A stretch of DNA of 40,499 bases from Cryptococcus deneoformans JEC21. Lineage: Eukaryota > Basidiomycota > Tremellomycetes > Tremellales > Cryptococcaceae. Shown here one piece after another: positions 24,534-35,857 of the stretch. The number at the start of each line of letters is the position of its first letter. The first letter of the stretch is position 1. The position numbers were made by a program, and so were the translations under genes. Where the stretch lies: the NCBI RefSeq assembly GCF_000091045.1, contig NC_006682.1, forward strand, positions 747,501-787,999. Direction: 5' to 3'. The notes beneath the pieces are model-generated. The model ran no database searches and was not told the DNA's origin. It saw only the letters and a list, made by a program, of their open reading frames with translations.

Positions 24534-26809
24534 CTACATCAATGCTGATTTGACCTCGGCATCTGCTTCAACGTCCTTCTCGCCGTCCTTGAGAGGGGAT
24601 TGGTAGATACCGTACGCCGCACCATAGTCTTCTTCGGGACTGAGAAGGTCGTGCATAGGCGCATCGACCTGAGATTCTGTCGCAGGGAAAACGTAGTTCA
24701 AAACAAGGTAGACTGTGAGGGCAACTAGATAAAGTCAAGCGGGAGTCAGTTACAATCCTCCGAGCAATGAAGAGTAAAAAAAAAGCGCAAAAAATATACT
24801 AACTTGTGTTACCGACAATGTTGGAGACCATGTAAACATATTTGATGTTTCCGATCTCGATGCTTGAGTTGATTGCGTTAACCATACCAGGCAAGTTGGG
24901 TGCCACAGCAACAGCCAATGCGATGTACGCCCTCCAGTTCCATCCCTTTGAGAATCGATAGATACCATGCGGCTTGTAAAGTTCATAGATGTCAACCTTT
25001 TGCTTCTTGACGAGGAAGAAATCGGTGACCATAATGACGGCAATGGGAGCAAGCACGATGGAGTAAGAAGACATGAAAGTAAGAAAGTTGGAAGCGGTAG
25101 CAAGGACCTTCCAAGGGACGAAACCCCAAACACCGATCGTGACAGCGATGAATTGGCCACGCTGGATGTTTATGTACTTTGGGGCGAGGGAGGTCATGTC
25201 GTTGGCGGCGGAAATGGAGTTGGCGGTGATGTTGGTGGTGACGTTACAGAGAGCCCAGACGAAGGAGGCGAGGAACATGGCACATCGACCACCGGCAGAG
25301 GTGTTCCAAAGAGCCTAATGAGAAGACAGATTTGTCAGGGACTAGTCGTTTAAGAAGGGGAGCTGAGGGTACTTACAACAATATCGTACGGCTGATAGTA
25401 AGAGTTCTCAGAGCCATAAACGTAGCTTGCGCATGAGGCAGTGATGGAAGCGAAGAAACTCAAGCCAGCGTAGAGGATAGGGAAGACAAGAAGTTGGATG
25501 TAGGAGGCGGAGGGCTTCTTGCAGTATCTAGAGAAGTCACCGATATTGACACCTAAGTGAGAGAAAAGCGTGAGTTAATTTTTCCCAAGAGAGAGTAGAT
25601 GAGGGGTTAACAGAAATGGACATACTAAGAGTAGCCCAAGTGGATTGGGCAGCGGTGACAGCATACATGAACGCCTTGAACCTTGGGATACCGCTTGCAG
25701 CCCGGTTGGCAGGAGAACCCAAAGCTTCTCCCGCGTGAGAACCAGCCTTGACAAGAGCCTACCATCATCGTCAACATTTGAGCCGAAACCTAAGAAGACG
25801 GGAAGGAGACGTACCCAAATCATAGTGCCAACAGCAACAATAACGACCAGAAATGCCTTGGCGTTGAAGACCCACTTGAGTTTCGAAGGGTGGATGAAGA
25901 TGAAGGGGAACTGAAGCAACCTATCGGTTCAGAAATCATAAGTTACCATTTACATGGTCAAAATAGCTAGCCAGCAGGACTCACCAGAACAAGAAGAAAG
26001 ACAAAAAGTCGACAGAAGTAGCACCTTGGCTGACGGGGATGGTGTTCTTGAGGTTCGCATACTGAGGCCATATCGCTTCGATCATGAGGCTAATAAACAC
26101 TCCACCGCTGTTCGTTAAAACGTCAGCATAAACATCTTGGCTAGAGAGAAGCGGTAAGGGAAATTGACATACGACCAAGAATTGATACTGAGCCAGAAAC
26201 AAGCACAAGCCATCCGGGAAAAGACGACGAACTTGGAACCCCAGTAGCCGTAGACCGATCGAGAAGTAATAGCGAAAGGCGTGTGAATCTACAAATGGGC
26301 TTGTCAGTAATGGAACGGTGGGTAACATAGCGCTGGAGGATTTACCTTGGCACCAATGATACCATTGGCTAAATTGGCATGCTTGGTAAGCGCTCGACGT
26401 TGCTGGAACCATACAAGAATGAAGTTTTTTGGAACTCACCAGTGATGACGATCGCAACCAAAAACCCACCAACGTACATCGCAAGGCAACTTTCCCACCA
26501 CGTCAATCCCATCTCAACAAACGAGCTTGATGTAGCCCATCCACCAGGTGTGATTAAATCGGAAATCCAATAGGCGAAGAAGGTCCACGATGTCCATCGA
26601 CGATGCTCCAAGGGCGCGGGATCCATATCTGGAGGTCATTGTCATTACATCCTGTCTAATGGAACATCGACGGGACAAGGGCAAGAAAGGAATGGATGCT
26701 AACCCTTGTTACTCCATACTTCCTCGGGAGCAATACAAGATTCCTCCTTGGGCAAAACCCATGCTGAAGGGCTGGTGAGACGCTTTCTAATGGTTTGCGT
26801 GACAGTCAT
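24534..26809 (-). CDS. NCS1-family permease (uracil/allantoin/purine-type)
   Basis: Nucleobase-cation symporter of the Fur-like branch, importing uracil, allantoin, uridine or a related compound. Ten exons: 26809-26704, 26628-26440, 26368-26346, 26288-26173, 26107-25985, 25920-25815, 25758-25626, 25552-25377, 25314-24804, 24724-24534; total 558 codons including stop. Landmarks: EHRRWTSWTFFAYWISDL (cytosolic NCS1 signature and TM1), SRSVYGYWGSKF, the VNIGDFSRYCKKPSASY loop typical of the family, NVTTNITANSISAANDMT (TM8 region) and a C-terminal acidic tail with KDGEKDVEADAEVK, a plausible ubiquitylation/endocytosis zone. The start at 26809 is the first ATG of the open frame (MTVTQTIRKRL). Its promoter has several GATA-factor-like sites, fitting nitrogen control. 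Substrate specificity cannot be read reliably from sequence alone. Confidence 0.92.
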
Positions 26810-27468
26810 CTTGAGGCAAGCGGTGGTGTGGCAGGTTGTGTAATGTGTCGGGAAGCTGGCAGTCACCGAATGCTCGACTACCAGACGAGAATGGGAAAGA
26901 AAATGACTCTGTCAAAATGCATTCGAAGAGAAAAGGGAATACAACTTCCTGCGATAAGAATTTCAGTGAGTTTAATGGGACTGCGAGTGGAGACACGACC
27001 GATACGGGTTTGGTGGAGATGAGAAATTTTGAGGCGGACAAGAGGACGGCCCTGGCACGAGAGATTTACGACAAATTATTGCGGCTAAAATCCCTGAAAT
27101 ATATTTTGGACCTTGAGATAAGCGGACTGCACCACGCGCTTCCTGCTTCTTATCTCCACAATTTCCACCAAAGATAAAGGAACACGCACAGGGAATGACG
27201 GGTCCAGGTCCAATTCCCACTAAAACCAGAGTGGACACAGCGGACACCACGCGTTCCTCGACATCGGGGCTGGATTTGGAAGAATAAACGAGAAGCGACG
27301 ATCCGTACATACGCATGTAGTTGTATGTAGATATGTACGAAAAGCGGGAATTCAAGAGCTTCTTGTATAAAAAATGATGCACTGCGACGATCACAGCAGG
27401 TCACAAATCAAGGGCGAAGCCGTCGGCCTTTTACGTATCGTCTTTACATCCATCGCTCCCTTAGACGC
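26810..27468. promoter_or_regulatory. NCS1 permease promoter with four GATA-like sites
   Basis: 660 bp with no gene seen. HGATAR-type sites lie at 26953-26958, 27117-27122, 27149-27154 (reverse) and 27173-27178. Clustered GATA sites are typical of nitrogen-catabolite-regulated fungal genes. Confidence 0.45.
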
Positions 27469-28145
27469 TCAAATCAACCAACATTTGACGTCTTTCTCCG
27501 CCAATGCATCATCCCAGTCCTTTCCGGACTGCTGAAAGATCTCTCGGAAACTCTCGACATATTCTCCTTCGAGCGGGACGGGCCATGCGTGCGCACAGAG
27601 ATACGGCATGTCTTTTGAAATTGTTTGTTCCTACGTCAGCACAAAATTCTTTACCTGCCTCGTTCGTACCTGGGAAGGATATGATGAAATCACGTTCCAC
27701 CCTCTTTCATTCCTCTGTTCCTTCGAAGAAAAGCACGATGACCGACTCACCTCCAGTACGCGGCGTCTGATCTGGCATAACCCATTCCACCTTCTTCCAC
27801 CCTGCTATCCTGTCAGTTTCTACTCTGAACAACGTCACGGCAGGTATATCTTTGAAGAAAAGACTGAGAGTCGTGGGGATTTGGGCGGCAGCCGAAAAAT
27901 GAATGAAACGGTCATTAAGGTCTAGTTCGGTGAGGAACTGATGAGAGGATGGGATAGGGACCGGAAAGGTAAAGCTGAGACAGAAGACGTTGTAAGTTCA
28001 ATTATCAAATCCAAATACTTGACGGTTTAAACGTAGCGAGCCCTGCAATTGCGCAAGTCTGCAATGACCACGAACGAACGTACCGAGGATCCACCGAAGA
28101 ATGTGGGACGATTTTGTAGATGTATTTGGGTGAAGATGCGACCAT
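27469..28145 (-). CDS. DUF952-domain protein
   Basis: Small protein with a DUF952 domain, biochemical role unknown. Three exons: 28145-28084, 27974-27751, 27611-27469, giving 143 codons with stop. It starts MVASSPKYIYKIVPHSSVDP and has the hallmark LDLNDRFIHFSAAAQIPTTL (the family 'DGFIHLSTAEQ' region), VTLFRVETDRIAGWKKVEW, and DMPYLCAHAWPVPLEGEY near the end, which corresponds to the family 'HLYGPLP' element. The length is right for a single-domain protein. It sits head-to-head with the alpha/beta hydrolase, sharing a 412-bp intergenic stretch. Confidence 0.85.
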
Positions 28146-28557
28146 TCTTTTCAAACTGGGCAACATGAGTTATGTAATGTGTGATTTGATATCCAAGAAG
28201 GTTTTGCGTTCTGTATATCGTACCGTCCAATGGGTCGATAAAGCAAGTCTTCTCGCTGTCATGTACTCCGCCGGGATGTTTATGATAGAGGACAAGCTTA
28301 CGAATAGGCACACGAAAATTAGCTCACGAGGTGCCTCCACCATCACAGATGCCTATTAAAGATAGACCAGCGGGCGGTCGGAACGAACATCCACCGATCC
28401 ACTGGAAAAGAAGCATCAACGAACGAACCTCCCAGTACCTCGAGGTACTCTCGTCCATCTCCGTCAAATATCCTCCGTCTGTCCCATCCTTTTTCTCATC
28501 TCTTTCTTCTATATTCTCCCATGCAACCCTTCGAATCTCACGGCCCTCCGATTAATA
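28146..28557. promoter_or_regulatory. divergent promoter of DUF952 gene and hydrolase
   Basis: 412 bp between two outward-facing starts; pyrimidine-rich just upstream of 28558 (CCTCCGTCTGTCCCATCC), as often in basidiomycete promoters. No gene seen. Confidence 0.5.
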
Positions 28558-30195
28558 ATGGTTCTTTTCCTAGAACTCCCTCCTTTGCCTCACAGGCTGC
28601 TTGACGTCCTCATTTACCCAATTGCCCAGTTCCTCATCCTTCCATTGACAACAGTCTACCACGCCCTCCGATATATTATTCTCGGTCCCCCTTTTCCGGG
28701 ATGGACGCTCTCACATTACCTTGCTATCAATTGTCGACGGGTGTACTACGGGCTTTATACTTGGAGGAGAGTAGCCTTGTTCGATCCGGAGGAGGCGGAG
28801 ATACCGCGAGAAGCGGAGAAATACCTTGTTCCGGGCGACAACGGGGATGGTAGATGTGATGCGGAAAAAGTGGAGTGTGTCCCATACAAGGAGGACGAGT
28901 TTACACCTCCTGTCTTGAGGGTAGCGAGGGATTTGATTGTTCAAAAGGCCGTGCCGGGATTTTGGATAGAAGCGAGAGGAGTAGACGGCAAACAGGTAAG
29001 TCAATGCACTGCTTTACTATGCCAATATTAGCTGAAGGAATCTACAGGACCTTACTCGAGATGCAGCACCGGGCGAAAGGGTGATTTACTTTATAGTTGG
29101 AGGTGGCTACATGGGCGGTCATCCATTGCGTATCCATACTCCCTGGTCTTTGGCAAAGATATCCAAAGCTCGCGTGTTCAGTAAGTCTCTCCGATGTCAT
29201 TTGGAATCCAGACGGAACAGTGGCTTGCGGATTGCTGATCAAATGATAGGCGCCAACTATCGCAAATCTCTTTCTGGCAGTACAGCATTTCCTTGTTCTC
29301 TCCTTGATACACTTGCAGGGTACCAGTACCTCATCGAGGAAAAGCATTTCGAACCTAATGTGAGCTATTTTTCATTCTTCCCCCGTTCCCCCATTGTCTA
29401 TGGCATGGCTTGGCTCGCCTATTGACAAACTTCGTTGCAACTCTCAGAACATCATTCTATGCGGGGATAGCGCCGGAGGAAACGCATGTTTAGCCCTTGC
29501 GAAGTGCCTCGGCGAGATGGAGTCACTAAGTTCGAAGCGCTTTGGACAAGTTGGAGGACTATGTCTTCACTCAGTACGTCCATTCACCATCCATACGCGG
29601 GGATTTCAAGTTCGAACAACGATTAACTTGTTATTAGCCGTGGTCTGATATGACCAGTTCTTTCCCCAGTATTGTTTCCAACCGCTATAACGTGCGTACC
29701 CTTATCACCTTCCCACTCTTGGCATCGCAAAAAGGAATGCCTCATTATTCACACTGCCATTACCATAGGATCATCTCGTTGACTTGACAACATCGTACAT
29801 CCCTTCCCATACTCGACATTTCACCGACAAAACCAACCCATACCTTTCCCCCGCTCTCTCCCCCTTTGGAAGTTTCGAGTACTTGAAGAGACATGATACG
29901 AAGGTGTACATTTCTGCTGGATCTGCAGAGGCATTCTATGATGAGATACTGGCGCTTTATAATGGGATGAAGAGGGACGGCGTTGAGGTGGAACTTCGTG
30001 TTGTGAGTCCCTGCTGTTTCGGTTGTGTTATTGAAGTGGATTTATCATGACTGACGTTCTATTTCTTCACCAAAGCTCGAAGGTGCGACGCATAGCGAGT
30101 TCATTTGGCTCGATCGGGATGAGATTAGTACGATGGGATGGTCGTGGGATATCCTTACGACAGACTTTGAACGACTGTGGGAGAGGGCAGCGTAA
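28558..30195 (+). CDS. membrane-anchored alpha/beta hydrolase (fold-3, steryl-acetyl-hydrolase-like)
   Basis: Lipase/esterase of the hormone-sensitive-lipase-like fold-3 group. Seven exons: 28558-28995, 29048-29180, 29250-29359, 29448-29573, 29638-29691, 29769-30002, 30076-30195; total 405 codons including stop. An N-terminal hydrophobic segment (about residues 10-45, LLDVLIYPIAQFLILPLTTV) should anchor it in the ER or lipid-droplet membrane. The oxyanion-hole element reads FIVGGGYMGGHPL (about residues 161-172) in place of the usual HGGG. The nucleophile elbow is ILCGDSAGGNA with Ser235, the acid is probably in the DEILALYNGM region, and the catalytic His is in LEGATHSEF (His371). Family members deacetylate sterols or cleave short-chain esters. 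Intact. Confidence 0.9.
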
Positions 30196-31040
30196 AAAAG
30201 AGAGTTGTAGATGTAGAGAAACATCCCTGAAGCGGTTCTTTTTGGTTGAGATGCTTTTATGGGGACTAGGATGACGCAGCGCGGGCGAGGCGAGCGTTGT
30301 GAAGTATTGATGGAGGTGAAACAGTTGTTAAATCTGTTTGAGGAAGTTGAACAACTATCTGCTTTGGAGATGTAGAGTTCGACGGCCATTAGCAAGCCCT
30401 GTTGCTTTCGTTCCATTTCAGGAGATTGATCAGATGGTTTGCGCTTTTTATTATATATTGAACTCAGTCTCGCGGACTATAATCACCTGAAACCATAGAT
30501 CGGTCGATCCGTATCTCGCAAAAGAAGTCGCGCGAACAGAACAAGAAAGAAAGCGGAGAAAGCAGCCCCTATCGAGAGGGGAGAGATTGTATATACATAC
30601 GGAAATCATAAGAGTTGGCCGGGGTATCATAGTGATTCTTGGTCTTCCAAACTGAAAAAAAATTATTCTCGATCGGGCACTCCATGTGGCCTGAGATATG
30701 GTCGTTTAAAATGTATTGGGTATACGGATTCGTTGTAAAGTCGCGACGTGTTACGGCATGTACTCCATAGTACTTGTATCTAGAATGGCCTGTATCGTTT
30801 CCATCATGATACGAGCAGTTATTAGATTTCATCGCTTCACCTATGCATGGTTTCTGTCTGATACTGACGGATAATACCCGATGATACTGAAAATAGAAAG
30901 TTGGCTATTGACCTTTTTTTGATTTTCAACTCGACGATATACAATAATCATTCCACAACATCAAAAACTTATATACACAGACACTGTGCCACTGCAGATC
31001 TACGCCTTTTCTCTGACCGCACTTACTCGCGTTACCCCTC
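30196..31040. other. intergenic, 845 bp, no gene seen
   Basis: Between converging stops of the hydrolase and the MFS transporter. AT-rich with short frames only; probably 3' UTRs and spacer. The catabolic-type cluster begins to its right. Confidence 0.55.
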
Positions 31041-32987
31041 TCACGCGTCCCACTCGTCCAATTGACTTTGTTGCGCTTTCACATCCTCCACAGCTTTTGA
31101 ATCTTCAACATGCTCCGTTCTGGGCATTTTGTTAGAGTCGTAATGCGCAATCTCATCATCGTGCATATCATGCTCGAGGATCTGTCTTCGATAGGCGGCT
31201 GATTTGAGTACGGTAGAGTTTCGATAGAGCAAATCACATTGCTCCAAGGAGAGCTCTTTTGTCTCAGGAATGAACTAAGAATAGAAGTTAATTAGCTCCA
31301 AATAGAGTGATTATTTCGTAAGCATGGCTAGTCGGCGACTTACGAAATAAGCGAATACGAAAGCGATACAACAGCAGCCACCCCAGATCCAGAAGACGTT
31401 GGTTTTCAAACCTGCACTTCCTGGAGCAACATCAACGAGGTAAGGTGTTGCGTACTGAAAGAAGACAATGATTCGATTCAGCTTCATTTCAAGAACTCCA
31501 ACATTAAAGGTTGAGCTGTACTCACGCCAATAGCAAAGTTGAATAACCACTGGGTAGCAGTAGACAAACTCATACCTTTACCTCTCAACTCGTAAGGGTA
31601 AATCTCACTCGTGATGACCCAAGCCAGGATACCCCATGTAGAAGCGAAATGAGCGATATAGATACAGACAAAAGCGACCAGGGCTTTTTGTCCAGCTTGG
31701 TTGGAAGTGTCGACAGCCACACCCACGGCAGCGACGATAAGTTGAGATACTGCCATACCTGCTGCACCGTACATCATCAAGGGCCTTCGGCCGATCCTAT
31801 CAGCAGCGAGCATCCCAGGAACACTCATTCCTACGTTGACTACGTTTGTGGCGATTGTAGTTAGGAAAGGGTTTGATATACCCGAATTGGAGAAAAAGGT
31901 CGTTCCGTAGTAGAAGATGAAATTTACACCCTGTGTGCGACAGTCGAATGGTCAGTGAAAGGTATGAGGACGGCTTTGTCTCTCGTTTATTTGAGAGCTA
32001 TTGACTCACAGTCAATTGCTGTAACGCTTGAAGGGCCATACCGGTGAAGATTCTCAGCCTAGTTTTACTTTCACCGTATTTGAAGCAATCCATCCAGGTA
32101 CCTTTACCGAGCGATCGTTCATGTTCCAAATTGGCTGAGATTTCGGCAAACTCAGTGATTACAGCTTGACTGTTCTCAGCTTGACCCAGTAATCTGGATA
32201 AATTTTTTTTCGCTTGGTCTTGTTTATCTTTGAGAAGTAACCATCTTGGTGATTCGGGTAAGATGCACATACCACCGATGATGAGAGCACCCCAGACGAA
32301 TTGTATAGCAATGGGGATCTCGTATGCTGAGTTGTCTGGACGACCCTTTGTAGCGTAAACCACACACGCAGCTACCAATAATCCGACGGTTACGAAGAAT
32401 TGATAAGCAGCAACGACGAAGCCACGGATTGCTTTGGGTGAACATTCGGCTTGATAGATTGGTACTAAACATGATGTGCCTCCTACACCCAGACCTGCGA
32501 ATACCCGACCGATAGCGAATCCTGCAAGGTTTTTACATCCGGTTTGCAAAGCTACCCCGATGAAGAAAAGGCCTATATATATACATATCGGCGAGCGTCA
32601 GCATTTCCAGGTTTGATTTATTGTATGATAAAGGGTCTTCCACGCACAGATGTAAAACACAATACCGAATCTTCTGCCAATACGATCCCCGACCATTGAG
32701 CCACATAAGGCTCCCAAGCAAGTACCGACAGATAAAATTGAAGTTATCAAGGAGTCTCTACCCGAGCTCAAGACATAAGTCCCGTCAGGTTGGAGAAGAC
32801 CAAAAGTTCGAACAAAAGTTTCCATCTCCTTACATCCTGAGATGTAACCCGTGTCGTAACCGAATCTGGATGGTGACCAAAATGATCATTATGAGTCGTG
32901 CTTGACCAAAAGACACAAGGCAACTCACAAGAAACCAGAGAAAGAAGCGAAAGCTCCTAAGATCACAGCTAACTTTGGAAGAGGCAT
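31041..32987 (-). CDS. MFS hexose-type sugar transporter, with one-base frameshift
   Basis: Sugar porter of the fungal hexose-transporter type. Exons: 32987-32929, 32865-32648, 32572-32010, 31931-31526, 31454-31344, 31274-31041. It begins MPLPKLAVILGAFASFSGFL and continues FGYDTGYISGCKEM (TM1). DRIGRR, PESPRWL and VPGMLAADRIGRRPLM are sugar porter signatures, and FIPETKELSLEQ is the PETK element. Summed exon length is one base over a multiple of three. The extra base maps to an A-run at 31920-31923, in what should be the QQLTGVNFIFYYGTTFF motif of TM7. Removing one A would give a 529-residue protein; as written, translation leaves frame in TM7. Divergent from the Gfo/Idh/MocA gene. A sequencing indel in the homopolymer is possible. 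Confidence 0.85.
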
Positions 32988-33590
32988 TGTTGAATTATCA
33001 AAAGCAAGAAGTAGTTGGCGTGATCGGTGCCCCACGTTGACCCCGTGGGATGAACGTATATGTATGTATCTCAAAGGCGCTTGAAAGCGACAACCTTCCG
33101 TTGTTTATCGTCAGTCGGAACAAAGACATTTGCCGGCGGGAGAAGGCACGGAACGTTGTGTTCCGTCTGCTTGGCGGACTCAACTTAAGTGACAACCATT
33201 TTTGTTTGTTTGTCGTCAGTGGAACGAAAACATTGCCGGAAGGAGATAGGGAAAGAAACGGAACGTTGTGTTCCACCTGCCCTCAATGACAAGTCGCAGG
33301 GGAACATTTGTGTGGCTTGCAACCACGTGACACAAAGATGCCGGAAGTACCTGTACCGGAGATGTAAACACGCAGTTCCGAGACTTACTTTTTTTGTCTC
33401 ATCGGAACGCATTGTCGTCCGACATTCCTAAATCTCCAGTCGATGGGTCGAGGTACTTTCTCCATTTCCGTTGTTGATTTGATACGTCGAAGATTTTGTG
33501 TCTTTTTTGTTTTCATTTATTGAGACGAGCCATCCTATAACAAAATCACCAGGAGCTTCAGCCTAGACTTCGTTTGATTTATAAATTAAG
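32988..33590. promoter_or_regulatory. divergent promoter of MFS transporter and Gfo/Idh/MocA gene
   Basis: 603 bp holding a two-copy tandem repeat (33089-33300) and several CGGAAC / CCGGAA motifs (33116, 33149, 33236, 33259, 33341, 33403). The 12-mer TCTCATCGGAAC at 33397-33408 recurs in the kinase/SDR promoter at 37058-37069. Confidence 0.55.
33089..33300. repeat. two-copy diverged tandem repeat in promoter
   Basis: Copy 1 starts at 33089 (GACAACC) and copy 2 at 33191, about 102-110 bp per unit. Both keep the block ACGGAACGTTGTGTTCC, a near-palindrome (GGAAC...GTTCC), while the rest has drifted. Selective retention of that block suggests a protein-binding site. Confidence 0.7.
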
Positions 33591-35502
33591 ATGAGAGGAT
33601 CTCCCAGCCTGAGATCGTTCAATCGGTTCAATCGCTACAGTAACTTGATTAAGTCAACTCGATTCACCGAACCAGCCGTTCTTCCAGCAGCTGCTTTCAT
33701 TCCAAGGTATACACGAGGGTTCACCAGGACAACAATGAGACCAACTGCGGCCGTGGAAGGATTAGGCCAGGATGATGAGATTCCTTCTGCTAGGTATGTA
33801 CCTCACTTCCATTAAATTCGACACTTGCGCTAAGTCATTCTCATGGGAAGATTGCAACCTGAACCAGGTCCAGACGTAAGAGTATTGATAATCGGAGCGG
33901 GCAACAGTGAGTGTCATGTCTTTATTCAAATTAGATTTTGACTGATTCCCATCGATAGTCAACTTTGGTTCTGACGAAGGGGTGAGTAGGATTCAATTCT
34001 GACAAGCAAATTGTCAACAACATTACTGATGAAATTTCGTCACAGCCCTGGAATCACTCCCAACGACTCGAACAAAAATTAGGCAACCGGTTGAAGATTG
34101 TCGGACTTGTCGATCCTGCAACTTCACGAGCTGAAGCAGTCTTGAAGGCAAAATCACTCACTTTCGCTGCTTCAGCTTATGCCGATACACCCATCTATCC
34201 ATCGGTCAAAGATGCCATCTCTGCTTTATCTTCAAATCCACCTGAAATGATCCTTCTAGGATCTCCACCCGCTTTCAGAGGTACAACCGACCCATCGAAA
34301 GGCTACAACGCTGAGGTACAACTTACCGAAAGTTTCCCCAACGCCGCTCTATTCGTTGAGAAACCCGTCAGTACGGGAAGTGTTGAAGAAGCCCTCAAAG
34401 TCGCCGAATACTTGGAAGGGAAAAGTAACCTGGTTAGTGTCGGTTACATGCTAAGGTATTCTGCGGCCGTGCAAAAGATGAAGCAGATCTTGAAAGAGAA
34501 CAATCTTGAAGTCATGATGACCTCGGCGAGGTATGTGATGGGTGAGTGATCTGTTCCGTTGGTGAAGGGAGAAAAAACAGAAAGATACTTACGACTGCAC
34601 AGCTTACGAACATAGCGCGAAAATCGCCTGGTGGACTAAGTCTGTCGATTGCGGACCTATCGTTGAGCAGGCTAGTGAGTCGGCTACATGAGGAAATGGA
34701 AAGACCCTTATACCATGCTGACCATGTGCTTTAATGGTTTGACAGCCCATTTCTGTGATCTCTCAAGATACTTCGCTGGAGAAGTAGATCTGGACACTGT
34801 CATGGCACACAGCATAGAATGGTACGAAAAGCCAGGCCAGCTTACTAAAGTGGGTGGCTGAGTAATAACCTCTTGGTCTATGCAACTGCTTATCCTTGAT
34901 CATAGATACCCTTCGACGAGAGCGCTCTTGTACCGGAAGATGATCGAATTCCCCGTTTCACGAGCGCTACTTGGAAATACAAGTCCGGTGCCATCGGTCA
35001 TTTAGAACATGGTGTTTCCCTTCAAGGTACACAGTGAGTAGGAAGGTTGTTGAATTATCATATCGAGGCATCGCTAACCCTAGCTTGAAAACAGGTTCTC
35101 CACCGAGATCACCGTATTTGCTGATGGATACCAGCTGAAGCTGATTGATCCTTGTGGGTACAGTAACTCACTGTAAAAAGCGATACTGACCTATGTACAT
35201 CTGCCTCAGACAACCGACCAACTCTTTACGTTCGAAGACCTGGGAATGATGTTGAAGAAATTCACAACTTCACAGACGATGATGCATTCCTTTCGGAAAT
35301 GTCAACATTTATCGATACGTCTAGTAAAGGTAGTTCGGAGATACCGGTTTTGAGTTCATTTGCGGATGGTGCGTGTGGTATTTTCATTCTCCCCTTGGGG
35401 CCATGTCCAGCTGATACGATTCCATGCTCAGCTGTGCGGACATATGAACTTACTTGGGCTATTCGATGGGCAAGTGAAAAGACCAGTAGATCAAGGACCT
35501 AA
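33591..35502 (+). CDS. Gfo/Idh/MocA-family NAD(P)-dependent oxidoreductase
   Basis: Dehydrogenase of the glucose-fructose oxidoreductase / inositol dehydrogenase family, acting on a sugar, polyol or derivative. Ten exons: 33591-33793, 33851-33906, 33959-33981, 34046-34541, 34603-34674, 34746-34849, 34906-35033, 35095-35153, 35210-35368, 35432-35502; total 457 codons including stop. The Rossmann motif VLIIGAGNINFGSDEG spans small exons; the conserved FVEKPVSTGSVEEALK holds the EKP signature with the catalytic-site Lys, and VGYMLRYSAAVQKM follows. A C-terminal oxidoreductase domain has WKYKSGAIGHLEHGVSLQG. The Arg/Ser-rich N-terminus (RSFNRFNRYSNLIKS) resembles a mitochondrial targeting sequence; a second start at MRPTAAVEGLG is possible. 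Divergent from the MFS transporter, and part of the right-end cluster. Intact. Confidence 0.92.
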
Positions 35503-35857
35503 GTCCTGAAGATCATAGGTATTGATAACTCTTTTACAATGTTATGCATTGCCAATGCTCGTTAGATGTGTCGGTTATCTTCATTATCTTCGTATTTGAC
35601 TTCCCTGGCCATGATAGACAGACAACATGTGGTAGCATGGTCAAGACATTGTGCAGAACTTCCCATTTTTCCCATTGCAACGATACATACGCATTGTGCT
35701 AAATTACATCTCGTAAATATAGCCATGTACAGAAACAAAATCATGAGCTGGTTTAGCAATATGTACTCTTACTACTTCAACATTGTTTCATTTTTCCCGC
35801 GATCAAGAGCTGCTCAAAGCCAATGCAAAGATACATATGCATTCAGATAAATTACAT
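35503..35857. other. intergenic between converging genes, holds a decayed copy of the kinase last exon
   Basis: 355 bp between converging stops. Its right half (about 35671-35795) is a diverged copy of the 3' end of the kinase gene. No other gene seen. Confidence 0.6.
35671..35795 (-). pseudogene. decayed duplicate of the kinase last exon
   Basis: The segment at 35671-35795 aligns with 35819-35943 at an offset of about 148 bp, sharing AAATTACATCT, ACAGAAAC and CACTACTTC-like blocks with many substitutions. On the minus strand it reads VEVVRVHIAKPAHDFVSVHG, against SEVVRAHASKPTHIFVSVDG in the real last exon. This is an old tandem duplication of just the gene end. Confidence 0.65.

Noticed and set aside
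26787..27468. Small open frames upstream of the NCS1 permease
   Set aside because: Short, overlapping in several frames and without motifs; better explained as promoter sequence.
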